Assembly (NCBI GenBank): GCA_018970395.1
Contig: JAGWWM010000011.1
Location: 1-64,000 of the forward strand
Reading direction: 5' to 3'
Length of the DNA: 64,000 nt
Origin: Bacteroidota bacterium
Lineage (GTDB): Bacteria > Bacteroidota > Bacteroidia > Chitinophagales > Chitinophagaceae
The position numbers and the translations under genes were made by a program. Positions 52,982 to 61,055 of the stretch are shown piece by piece (the first letter of the stretch is position 1; each line of letters opens with the position of its first letter). The notes beneath the pieces were generated by a model that worked only from the letters and a program-made list of their open reading frames with translations, ran no database searches and was not told the DNA's origin.

Positions 52982-54491
52982 ACAACATTCTATTTTTATT
53001 ACATGCATCACGCTGCTTATCCTTTTCTTTGGAATTAGCTTCCCCTACTATCAATATATCCTGGATCCTGATGGAGCTGCCTATTCCGCCATCGCTGAAC
53101 AATATGCTGCCGGTCATTTCAAATCTGCCGTCAACGGATTGTGGAGTCCACTGCATAGCTGGCTGATAATTCCATTCATTAAAGCAGGGATTGACGCACC
53201 CATTGCGTTTAAGCTCACTAACTTAATTCTGGGAATCGGACTGCTCACACTGATGTATCACTATTTGCAAAAAAACAAAATTGAACGAGGTTTATTGATT
53301 GGCATTTTATTCTCTTCGCTAGTCATTATTTCCTATTACATCTGGTATGAACTGGCTGCAGACTTTTTATTTACCTGCCTGCTACTGATTTACTTTTCTA
53401 TTACTTTTCAAAAAAACTTCTGGCTGAATCCGAAGAGCATTATCCTGGCAAGTATAGTGGGCGCATTCGCTTATCTCGCCAAGGCGATCGGATTTCCATT
53501 TTTTCTGGCCCATTTTTCTGTCCTATATTTCATTGAACAAAAAGCACAAAAGAAAATCCAATTTTTCGCTTTGGGATTGCTGGTATTTTTCGTCCTCTCA
53601 TTGCCCTGGATGCTTACATTAGAAGATAAATATCAATACCGGACATTTAGTCCTTCAGGGAAATTAAATATGAGCTGGCTTTTGCATCCCGATGTCAGTC
53701 CGGACAGAAATTTCTACCCACCGCCGCATGAGCAAGCCTATTCACACTGGGAAGATCCATGGTTTGTACAGGATCATTTTCATTCGCCATTTGACAGTGT
53801 AAAAAACTTATCTATCCTCTTTCGGCAAATACTTTATAATATTCAAACATTCCCTCAGACTTTAATGCGAATTTCATTTTTTGCACCGGCTATTTGTCTG
53901 TTCGCATTCTATAATTTAATAACCTCATTCAGACAAAAAACAGCTCATGTATTTCTGAGTATTTTTTTATTGCCTGCGGGATATGCTTTCTTTCATTGGG
54001 AAGAGCGATTTTTATGGCCGATAACTTTCGTTTTGCTTATTGCAGGAGTTTATTATCTGAACAACTTTTTAAAAACGCAATTCATTAAGCAATGGAAAAA
54101 AACGCTGCTATCGTTGATTTTCTTTGCTTCCTTCTGTTGGGAACCGGTCAACATGCTGAAAGATTACCGATACTTTAATAAAGATTTACATGAAATAGCA
54201 GCCAACTTAAAAAAACAGTCAATAAATGGCAGTTTTACATCCAATAAAGAAAACAATAAATGCGGAGTGATTGCTTATTTAAACAGAATAAAATACTATT
54301 GGCCCAACACAAGGGAATTATCGCCCAACCATCAAATGGAAGTCGCAAAAGAAATGAACATCCGTTATTACCTCTTTTTTTATTCGAATCAATGGGAGAA
54401 AAATTGTTTTCTGCAGTCGATCTCTGCTCATGCTGATTTTCAGATATCAGAAATATATCCGGGTATAGTAGCAGTACGATTATCCGAATGA
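52971..54491 (+). CDS. Polytopic membrane protein, glycosyltransferase 39-like
   Basis: 506 residues with about 11-12 membrane helices. The first periplasmic loop has LDPDGAAYSAIAEQYAAGHF, with acidic residues placed as in GT39/ArnT/PMT-type glycosyltransferases, and the C-terminal ~100 residues are soluble. Family membership rests on topology and this loop, so the assignment is moderate; a lipid-linked sugar donor and a surface acceptor are likely if correct. It overlaps the BtuF-like gene by 11 bases, implying cotranscription without an obvious functional link. Confidence 0.6.
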   Translation: MWIKQHSIFITCITLLILFFGISFPYYQYILDPDGAAYSAIAEQYAAGHFKSAVNGLWSPLHSWLIIPFIKAGIDAPIAFKLTNLILGIGLLTLMYHYLQKNKIERGLLIGILFSSLVIISYYIWYELAADFLFTCLLLIYFSITFQKNFWLNPKSIILASIVGAFAYLAKAIGFPFFLAHFSVLYFIEQKAQKKIQFFALGLLVFFVLSLPWMLTLEDKYQYRTFSPSGKLNMSWLLHPDVSPDRNFYPPPHEQAYSHWEDPWFVQDHFHSPFDSVKNLSILFRQILYNIQTFPQTLMRISFFAPAICLFAFYNLITSFRQKTAHVFLSIFLLPAGYAFFHWEERFLWPITFVLLIAGVYYLNNFLKTQFIKQWKKTLLSLIFFASFCWEPVNMLKDYRYFNKDLHEIAANLKKQSINGSFTSNKENNKCGVIAYLNRIKYYWPNTRELSPNHQMEVAKEMNIRYYLFFYSNQWEKNCFLQSISAHADFQISEIYPGIVAVRLSE

Positions 54492-54524
54492 TGTACTCTG
54501 CTGATGTAAATGGAATGATTTCTT

Positions 54525-54532
54525 TATCTTTG
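54525..54532 (+). promoter_or_regulatory. -7 box (TATCTTTG) of the aldolase gene
   Basis: TATCTTTG, 25 bases before the fba ATG; no convincing -33 element. Confidence 0.5.
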
Positions 54533-54557
54533 CGGCTTAATTTTTAACCCTTTCACA

Positions 54558-55625
54558 ATGAGCAAATACAAACCCGGGGTGCTTTTCGGCGAGGAGCTGG
54601 AAGCCCTTTTAAAAGACGCTAAAGACAATCAGTTTGCATTACCTGCCGTCAATACAATTGGCACTGATTCCATTAATGCGACTTTAGAAGCCGCCGCCAA
54701 AGTAAACTCCCCGGTCATTATACAATTTTCTAATGGCGGCGCCCAGTTTATCGCCGGAAAAGGCATGCCCAATGATAAATTACAAGCGAATATACAAGGA
54801 GCGATATCCGGCGCATTACATATCCATAATGTCGCCAAATACTATGGCGTGCCGGTCGTATTGCATACTGATCACGCTGCCAAAAAATGGCTGCCCTGGA
54901 TCAGCGCGCTGATTGATGCAGGGGAAGAATATAAAAAAGAAAAAGGTCAACCCCTCTTCAGTTCTCATATGCTCGACCTGAGCGAAGAACCTCTGGAAGA
55001 AAATATTCATACCTCTGTTGAATACTTCAAAAGACTGAATGCGCTGGGAATGGGAATTGAAATAGAACTTGGGGTAACCGGCGGTGAAGAAGACGGGGTA
55101 GACAATAGTGATATTGAAAACGATAAACTCTATACTCAACCGGATCATGTTGCTTATGCTTATACGGAGCTCAGTAAGGTTGGCAGATTATTTACTGTTG
55201 CAGCGGCATTTGGAAATGTTCACGGCGTATATAAACCGGGTAATGTTGAACTGCGTCCTGAAATCCTTAAAAACAGTCAGGATTATATTGAGCAAAAACT
55301 GCAAACCGGACCTAAGCCCGTCTATTTTGTTTTTCATGGCGGCAGCGGCTCACCACAACATCAGATCCGCGAAGCAATCGGGTATGGTGCCATCAAGATG
55401 AATATTGACACCGATCTGCAATGGGCTTTCTGGGAAGGGGTGTTGAATAACTACAAGAAAAATGAAGCCTATTTACAAGGACAACTCGGCAATCCGGAAG
55501 GAGCTGACAGTCCGAATAAAAAATACTACGACCCTAGAGTGTGGCTGAGAAAAGGACAGGAAAGTTTTGCCAAAAGACTGGAAATCGCCTTTGAAGACTT
55601 GAACTGTATTAACCGAAACGCTTAA
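54558..55625 (+). CDS. fba: Class II fructose-bisphosphate aldolase
   Basis: 355 residues. Zinc-binding VVLHTDHAAKKW at ~100 and the later HGGSGSPQHQI segment, with NMDTDLQWAFWEG-type (NIDTDLQWAFWEG) phosphate-binding motif, mark the class II A subgroup. It cleaves fructose-1,6-bisphosphate in glycolysis or forms it in gluconeogenesis. It probably forms an operon with accD, 19 bases downstream. Confidence 0.95.
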   Translation: MSKYKPGVLFGEELEALLKDAKDNQFALPAVNTIGTDSINATLEAAAKVNSPVIIQFSNGGAQFIAGKGMPNDKLQANIQGAISGALHIHNVAKYYGVPVVLHTDHAAKKWLPWISALIDAGEEYKKEKGQPLFSSHMLDLSEEPLEENIHTSVEYFKRLNALGMGIEIELGVTGGEEDGVDNSDIENDKLYTQPDHVAYAYTELSKVGRLFTVAAAFGNVHGVYKPGNVELRPEILKNSQDYIEQKLQTGPKPVYFVFHGGSGSPQHQIREAIGYGAIKMNIDTDLQWAFWEGVLNNYKKNEAYLQGQLGNPEGADSPNKKYYDPRVWLRKGQESFAKRLEIAFEDLNCINRNA

Positions 55626-55644
55626 GGAAATTAAAAGCAATATA

Positions 55645-56562
55645 ATGGCCAAGCACGAAGAAGATATTGAAAAAAATCTAACCGGAGAAGACCTTCCGAA
55701 AACCGATTCAGGTCGTTCATCCTGGTTTAAACGGGCGCAACAGGGAATTCTTACCAAAACTTCCGAAAAAAAGGAAATTCAAGAGGGGATATGGACCAAA
55801 TGTCCGGAGTGTAAATTCACGGCACCCACTTCCGATCTTGAGCAAAACCATTTTGTTTGTCCCCAATGTAACTATCATCATCGTATCGGTAGTGTAGAAT
55901 ACTTTGATATATTGTTTGACGAGGGCAAATTTGAAGAATTATTTGAAGGCATTAAATCCAAAGACTATTTGGGCTTTACCGACTTGAAGCCTTACGGAAA
56001 ACGACTCGAAGATATCTGGAAGAAAACAGACCTTCATGATTCCATTCGTATTGGTACCGGTCTGGTAGAAGGAGAAGGAATGGTAGTATGCTGTATGGAT
56101 TTTGATTTTATTGGCGGCTCGCTGGGTAGTGTAATGGGAGAAAAAATCGCGCGCGCGGCTGATTATAGTCTTGCGCACAAACTACCCTTAATCGTCATTT
56201 GCAAATCAGGCGGTGCACGTATGATGGAAAGCGCTTTTTCACTGATGCAGTTAGCTAAAATAAGCGCCAAATTATCTCAATTGACCGATGCTAAAATTCC
56301 TTATATCACTTATCTCACCGATCCAACTTTTGGTGGCGTTACCGCTTCCTTTGGCATGCTTGGAGATTTGAATACTGCTGAGCCAGGTGCATTGATCGGA
56401 TTTGCCGGTCCGCGTGTTATCAAAGAAACGATTAAAAGAGATTTGCCGGAAGGATTTCAGCGAAGTGAATTTTTACTCGAACATGGATTTCTGGATATGA
56501 TTATAGACCGTAAATCCATGAAATCTAAACTGGCTCAGATCATTCGCCTGTTGAAAAATTAA
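55645..56562 (+). CDS. accD: Acetyl-CoA carboxylase carboxyltransferase subunit beta
   Basis: 305 residues. An N-terminal zinc ribbon (CPECKFTAPTSDLEQNHFVCPQC, residues ~53-75) is followed by the carboxyltransferase domain (MDFDFIGGSLGSVMGEKIARAADYSL, CKSGGARMMESAFSLMQLAK, GGVTASFGMLGD). It partners with AccA, which is not in the window, to make malonyl-CoA. Upstream is fba and downstream smpB, 32 bases away. Confidence 0.96.
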   Translation: MAKHEEDIEKNLTGEDLPKTDSGRSSWFKRAQQGILTKTSEKKEIQEGIWTKCPECKFTAPTSDLEQNHFVCPQCNYHHRIGSVEYFDILFDEGKFEELFEGIKSKDYLGFTDLKPYGKRLEDIWKKTDLHDSIRIGTGLVEGEGMVVCCMDFDFIGGSLGSVMGEKIARAADYSLAHKLPLIVICKSGGARMMESAFSLMQLAKISAKLSQLTDAKIPYITYLTDPTFGGVTASFGMLGDLNTAEPGALIGFAGPRVIKETIKRDLPEGFQRSEFLLEHGFLDMIIDRKSMKSKLAQIIRLLKN

Positions 56563-56594
56563 GGGTACCCCTACCCTCGCATTAATTGATTGAG

Positions 56595-57029
56595 ATGGAT
56601 TTAAAAAACCGTTCCGCTTTTCACGAATATGCCATTGAAGATCGGCTCACGGCAGGTATGGTGTTGAAAGGAACAGAAGTAAAATCCATTCGAGAAGGCA
56701 AGGTAAGTTTTACCGATGCTTATTGTTTTTTTAACCAGGGTGAATTGTGGATTAAAGGGTTGCACATAGCACTCTACCGATTGGGTACTGCTGCTAATCA
56801 TGAAGCCGTACATGATCGCAAACTCCTTCTCACCAAAAGAGAGCTGCGCAAGTGGGAACAAAAGACGAAAGAAAAAGGATACACTATCGTTCCATTATGT
56901 ATATTTTTCAATGAAAAGAATCTGGCTAAAATAGAAATCGGATTAGGGAAAGGGAAAAAACTGCACGACAAGCGATCAACGATACGCGATAGAGATGTAG
57001 CCAGGGATTTACAGCGATATAAAGGATAG
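56595..57029 (+). CDS. smpB: SsrA-binding protein SmpB
   Basis: 144 residues from the ATG at 56595 (MDLKNRSAFHEY); a TTG three codons earlier is less likely. Core: GMVLKGTEVKSIREGKVSFTDAYCFFNQGELWIKGLHIALY; the C-terminal tail KGKKLHDKRSTIRDRDVARDL is characteristic of the family. It binds tmRNA and rescues stalled ribosomes. The tmRNA gene itself was not found in this window. Confidence 0.96.
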   Translation: MDLKNRSAFHEYAIEDRLTAGMVLKGTEVKSIREGKVSFTDAYCFFNQGELWIKGLHIALYRLGTAANHEAVHDRKLLLTKRELRKWEQKTKEKGYTIVPLCIFFNEKNLAKIEIGLGKGKKLHDKRSTIRDRDVARDLQRYKG

Positions 57030-57051
57030 ACTAAGCATGTTGATGAGCTGA

Positions 57052-57083
57052 TTTGCTGATTTCTCTATTGATCCTTACTTTTG
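57052..57083 (+). promoter_or_regulatory. Promoter of the FISUMP protein gene
   Basis: TTTG at 57052-57055, 20 bases, TACTTTTG at 57076-57083; the ATG is 25 bases further on. Confidence 0.65.
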
Positions 57084-57108
57084 CCGAAATTTTTTAACCT
57101 TATTTTAC

Positions 57109-58212
57109 ATGAAAAGTACATTCCTTATCGTTTTTCTGGTGCTTATTTTAAATGCCGGTGCTCAAGCACCCCGACAATTCAGCTATCAGTGTGTCATCAG
57201 AAACAGCTCCAACGCCATTGTTGAAAATAAAACTGTTAAAATGCGGATAAGCATTTTAAAAAACAGCATCAATAATAACTCCTTATATACTGAAGAGCAT
57301 TCCGTGAGTACCAATAAAAACGGTTTAGCAACGCTCCAAATAGGAAATGGAACTGTTGTGAGTGGCAATTTTTCCAATATTGAGTGGGGCAATGGCATCT
57401 ACTTCTTAAAATCGGAAACCGATATCAACAATGGCACGAATTTTACGATAGTAGGCACAACGCAACTGTTGAGCGTGCCTTATTCATTGCAAAGCGGAAA
57501 TGGTTTCAGTGCAGTATCACCCAGAGGGGATACATTGTTTTTGGACAATGGCAAATTCCTCATTATTCCCGGTATCAGCGTAGCCAACCCTTCCAGCTCC
57601 AGATTTAATCAAAAACTTAGTTATGATAATTTGATTGACATTGACGGAAATAATTATAAAACCATTGCTATTGGCAATCAAATCTGGATGGCTGAAAATT
57701 TAAAAGTTACCCGATATCGAAACGGAAATCCTATTTCATTGGTGAGCAATAACTTACAATGGCAAAATACAACTACAGGAGCCTGGAGTTACTATAATAA
57801 TGACAGCGTGAATAATAACTTATACGGGAAGTTGTATAACTGGTTTGCTGTCAATAACGAAATCTGTCCTTCCGGATGGCATGTTCCTTCAGATGCTGAA
57901 TGGTCTGTGCTGGAAAATGTACTGGAGGGTTCTACAATAGCAGGCGGAAAAATGAAAAGTATTACCAGTAACTACTGGAAGGATCCCAATACGGGCGCTA
58001 CCAATGCCAGCGGATATTCAGCATTACCCGGAGGTTTCAGAAATAACAGCGGGCAATTCAGTGCGATTTCTAATTATGGTGCCTGGTGGACATCTACTGC
58101 CAACGGAACAAACCAGGCCTGGGAACGCGATATCAGTTTTAATGCAGGTTCCCTCTATCGCTCTTCTTATTCTCAAAACTATGGCTTCGCAGTCAGGTGT
58201 TTGAAGGACTAA
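57109..58212 (+). CDS. Surface protein with shared N-terminal module and FISUMP domain
   Basis: 367 residues with a signal peptide (~1-19, cleavage before APRQFSYQ). Residues ~20-165 (FSYQCVIRNSSNAIVENKTVKMRISIL, LLSVPYSLQ, GDTLFLDNGKFLIIPGIS) are a module shared with the next gene. Residues ~180-367 are a FISUMP domain (YKTIAIGNQIWMAENLKVTRYRNG, LYNWFAVNNEICPSGWHVPSDAEWSVLENVL, GFAVRCLKD). It is probably an exported surface protein; no T9SS tail. The function is unknown. Confidence 0.85.
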   Translation: MKSTFLIVFLVLILNAGAQAPRQFSYQCVIRNSSNAIVENKTVKMRISILKNSINNNSLYTEEHSVSTNKNGLATLQIGNGTVVSGNFSNIEWGNGIYFLKSETDINNGTNFTIVGTTQLLSVPYSLQSGNGFSAVSPRGDTLFLDNGKFLIIPGISVANPSSSRFNQKLSYDNLIDIDGNNYKTIAIGNQIWMAENLKVTRYRNGNPISLVSNNLQWQNTTTGAWSYYNNDSVNNNLYGKLYNWFAVNNEICPSGWHVPSDAEWSVLENVLEGSTIAGGKMKSITSNYWKDPNTGATNASGYSALPGGFRNNSGQFSAISNYGAWWTSTANGTNQAWERDISFNAGSLYRSSYSQNYGFAVRCLKD

Positions 58213-58265
58213 AGATGGATTTTTTGCGGACAGCAGTTTGCAACATCAACCAAGGTTAAAGGATA

Positions 58266-58295
58266 TTTGAGGAACTTTCAAATCCCCTATCTTTG
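58266..58295 (+). promoter_or_regulatory. Promoter of the LamG-like protein gene
   Basis: TTTG at 58266-58269, 18 bases, TATCTTTG at 58288-58295; ATG at 58328. Confidence 0.65.
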
Positions 58296-58327
58296 CCCCA
58301 CCAAAAATTTCATCTAAACGCATCAAC

Positions 58328-59515
58328 ATGAAAAAGCTATCAACCCTCATTGCTGCTGTTCTCATCAGCATTAACCTCTTTGCACAAGCTCCTCAAAAAA
58401 TGAGCTATCAAGCCGTAATAAGGAATGCACAGAATGAATTGGTGGTGAATAAACCAGTCAAAATGCGCATCTCTATTTTACAAGGAAGCGCAACAGGGAA
58501 TGCTGTTTACAGTGAATTACACAATGCTACTACCAATGCAAATGGATTAGTGAGTATTGAAATTGGTGCTGGAACTGCTCCAACAGGAACTTTCTCGTCT
58601 ATCAATTGGGGCAATGGAACATATTATTTGAAAACAGAAACTGATCCTAATAATGGGACAAACTATTCTATTGAGGGGACTAGTCAGTTGTTGAGTGTGC
58701 CGTATGCGTTACAAGCCAATAATGCAGGTAATGGTATTAAAGAAGTTTCAAAGACTGGTGACACTGTATATCTTGATAATGGTAAAAAGTATATTATTCC
58801 AGGTATTAAGGATCTTAATCCTCCATCTACTATCAACAATGGATTAGTTGGTTATTGGCCTTTCAATGGAAATGCAAATGATGAAAGTGGAAATGGGAAT
58901 AATGGTAGTTTTACAGGATCAAGTTGTATAGGATGTGGAAATGTAACAGCAGCGCCTGCATCAGCAAATGATCGTTTTAATTCAATTAATTCTTCTTATC
59001 AGTTTTCTAATTCATTTGACTTGATCAGTATTCCTAATTCATCTTCCCTTCAGGTAAGTGATCAATTTACTATTTCAATTTGGGCAAATCCGAATTTAGG
59101 GGAATATGGTCAAGGTCCAAGTTATTTAACATTGTTACAAAAATGGGGTGGAACTGGTTCAGGTGCAAGTTACATGGTTGGACTGACTCCAAGTGGTGTT
59201 CCTGTTTTATATACGAACAATGCCATTACAACTACTATCTTTTTAGGATTGAATCCTATTTCTCTTAATGCATGGTCTTTAATAACTTTTTCATATATAA
59301 ATGGTGTCGCCAATTTATACATCAATGGTGTTTTTTCAAACTCTGGAAGTAATTTAGTTAATCCTGCTATCCAAGATAGCACTATTGAAATTGCAAGAAA
59401 TTTAAATCAATTCCCAAATTATGCAGGTGATGCATTTACAGGCAAGATTGACGATATCCGAATTTACAATCGTGCATTAACTCAAGAAGAAATTACCTAC
59501 CTCGCTAATAACTAA
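58328..59515 (+). CDS. Surface protein with shared N-terminal module and LamG-like domain
   Basis: 395 residues with a signal peptide (~1-20). Residues ~21-160 are closely similar to the preceding gene (APQKMSYQAVIRNAQNELVVNKPVKMRISIL, NWGNGTYYLKTETDPNNGTNY, LLSVPYALQ, GDTVYLDNGKKYIIPGI). Residues ~172-395 are a concanavalin/LamG-like jelly roll (GLVGYWPFNGNANDESGNGNNG, FTGKIDDIRIYNRALTQEEI). The 3' half is noticeably more AT-rich than the 5' half, suggesting separate origin of the C-terminal module. The role is presumably carbohydrate or protein binding at the surface. Confidence 0.85.
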   Translation: MKKLSTLIAAVLISINLFAQAPQKMSYQAVIRNAQNELVVNKPVKMRISILQGSATGNAVYSELHNATTNANGLVSIEIGAGTAPTGTFSSINWGNGTYYLKTETDPNNGTNYSIEGTSQLLSVPYALQANNAGNGIKEVSKTGDTVYLDNGKKYIIPGIKDLNPPSTINNGLVGYWPFNGNANDESGNGNNGSFTGSSCIGCGNVTAAPASANDRFNSINSSYQFSNSFDLISIPNSSSLQVSDQFTISIWANPNLGEYGQGPSYLTLLQKWGGTGSGASYMVGLTPSGVPVLYTNNAITTTIFLGLNPISLNAWSLITFSYINGVANLYINGVFSNSGSNLVNPAIQDSTIEIARNLNQFPNYAGDAFTGKIDDIRIYNRALTQEEITYLANN

Positions 59516-59538
59516 TCAAATTACTATCGATAACAAGT

Positions 59539-59568
59539 AAGCCACTCCATTACGAATTGGCTTTTTTG
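59539..59568 (+). terminator. Probable terminator after the LamG-like gene
   Basis: AAGCCA (59539-59544) and TGGCTT (59558-59563) flank a 13-base loop and lead into TTTTTTG. The stem is short. Confidence 0.5.
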
Positions 59569-59658
59569 TTTTAGTTCATATACTCTGAATTTTTCAAACG
59601 AGATTTGATTACCTCGCTGCGCTCGGTGATCATTTTTGGGGAGCTGAATCATCAAAAA

Positions 59659-59738
59659 CCTGCTCGTTGCACGAGCATTGGTTTTGCTATGGATTCGCAT
59701 CATGAAGCAAGCTTCAAATGCTCTCCAATAGCAAAACC
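59659..59738. repeat. Palindrome-rich segment beside tRNA-Pro
   Basis: GGTTTTGCTAT (59680-59690) is inverted at 59728-59738. Nearby GCTCGT-TGC-ACGAGC (59662-59676) forms its own hairpin. The 18-base sequence at 59659-59676 recurs in inverse orientation at 59942-59959 with one change, bracketing the tRNA gene. No gene is seen in 59569-59767. Confidence 0.55.
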
Positions 59739-59759
59739 CCGGCTTACGCCGGGGTTTTT
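59734..59759 (-). terminator. Terminator of tRNA-Pro
   Basis: AAAACCCCGGC pairs with GCCGGGGTTTT around a four-base loop; symmetric, so usable on either strand. Confidence 0.8.
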
Positions 59760-59767
59760 GATGTTCG

Positions 59768-59841
59768 TCGGGACGACTAGATTCGAACTAGCGACCCCTT
59801 GCACCCCATACAAGTGCGCTACCGGGCTGCGCCACGTCCCG
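59768..59841 (-). tRNA. tRNA-Pro (anticodon GGG)
   Basis: 74 bases on the minus strand: acceptor CGGGACG/CGTCCCG with discriminator A; D arm with GCGCAGCCCGGTAGCGC; anticodon stem CTTGT/GCAAG around loop ATGGGGT (anticodon GGG); T arm CTAG-TTCGAAT-CTAG. CCA is not encoded. Confidence 0.92.
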
Positions 59842-59854
59842 AATAAACAGAGTG

Positions 59855-59886
59855 CAAAATTAAGCCGATTCACCTTTCAATACAAA
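59855..59886 (-). promoter_or_regulatory. Promoter of tRNA-Pro
   Basis: Minus-strand TTTG (59883-59886), 20 bases, TAATTTTG (59855-59862), 13 bases before the tRNA 5' end. The remaining bases to 60116 are AT-rich filler with the inverted 18-base copy at 59942-59959. Confidence 0.7.
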
Positions 59887-60116
59887 TACTTTTCAGGTAA
59901 AATCAATACCCTTCATACGATAATCCAATAATAACATAATTGCTCCTGCAACGAGCAGGGTTGTGATGTTGATGCGTTGATTTGTTGATTTGTTTAGAGT
60001 TTAGAGATTTAGTAACCTACAACTTTTAGGTTTTGCCTTTTGATCTTTGCCTTAAATTCTCATAACTCCAATCTCATATATCATCAATAAACCAACATCC
60101 AACCAACAACCTTATT

Positions 60117-60884
60117 CTAATCCTTGATGCAACGAACTGACAAACCGTAGGTCTTGTTAATTTTTTGACTGTAGGCAACGCCGCCATTGAAATACACATA
60201 GCGATACCAGGCTTCGTTAGTATCTTTTTCCGTTGCACTCCACCAGGGAGCAATGAGGCCAAGACCGTAGAATGAACCATCATCGAAGCGGTAGCCGCCC
60301 GGAAGCCCAGACCAGCCGGAGCTGTTGGTGGCAGTGGTATCCGGACCTTCCCAATACTTTGTGCCGGTGCTCTTCATTTGCACGCCACCCGTATTGGTAT
60401 TAATACCACCTCCTGCATTGGCATCCAAAAAGTTAATTAAAGTAGCCCACTCCGCATCCGTGGGCACATGCCAACCCGTTGGGCAAAGCTGATTGGAATT
60501 CGCTACTGCAAACCAATTATATAATTTACCATACGGGCAATCGTTGGTAAATTTGTTGTCATAACTAGCATAGGCACCGGTAGTATTATTTGCCCATTGT
60601 GTAGAATCTGTAATGTTGAGTATTGCCGTGCCGTTTCGGTATTTAGTAGTCTTTAAGTTCTCTGCCATCCATGTTTGATCTCCTATCTTTATTGTTTTAT
60701 ACAAATTCTCTTCCTGATCGGTCATAGTACCATAAGTTAGAGCGGGATTGTGAACGTCTTTTGCACCACAAGAATGAGTAGCAGGGGGAATAACAGTAAC
60801 ATTTGCGTTCCCAGTGCCATTATCTGATTTTTTACATCCAATCAATAATATGCCTGCAAATAGGATAAAAGAAACTTTTCTCAT
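60117..60884 (-). CDS. FISUMP-domain lipoprotein
   Basis: 255 residues. The signal peptide ends in LLIGC, a lipobox at C17, followed by a short Gly/Asn/Val-rich linker. Residues ~45-255 form a FISUMP domain (YKTIKIGDQTWMAENLKTTKYRNGT, LYNWFAVANSNQLCPTGWHVPTDAEWATLINFLD, YGLSVRCIKD), very similar to the C-terminal half of the protein at 57109. It lacks that protein's N-terminal module, so the domain occurs here in another architecture. The function is unknown. Confidence 0.85.
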   Translation of the reverse strand: MRKVSFILFAGILLIGCKKSDNGTGNANVTVIPPATHSCGAKDVHNPALTYGTMTDQEENLYKTIKIGDQTWMAENLKTTKYRNGTAILNITDSTQWANNTTGAYASYDNKFTNDCPYGKLYNWFAVANSNQLCPTGWHVPTDAEWATLINFLDANAGGGINTNTGGVQMKSTGTKYWEGPDTTATNSSGWSGLPGGYRFDDGSFYGLGLIAPWWSATEKDTNEAWYRYVYFNGGVAYSQKINKTYGLSVRCIKD

Positions 60885-61055
60885 AACAATATGTATTATG
60901 TTTTGGCGAATAATGAGCTGAACAAAAATATGCTTTTATACCCACAGTTCAGACAAAAACTATTGAGATTACGAAATCCATATTACTGAATTTGAACTAC
61001 TTTTACCAATTACATAAAAACTATGATGATAGCAAGACAGAATGCATAGAGCAAG

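Noticed and set aside
59605-59931. A 108-codon plus-strand ORF over the tRNA-Pro gene
   Set aside because: It reads through a terminator hairpin and antisense to tRNA-Pro, and its translation has no family features.
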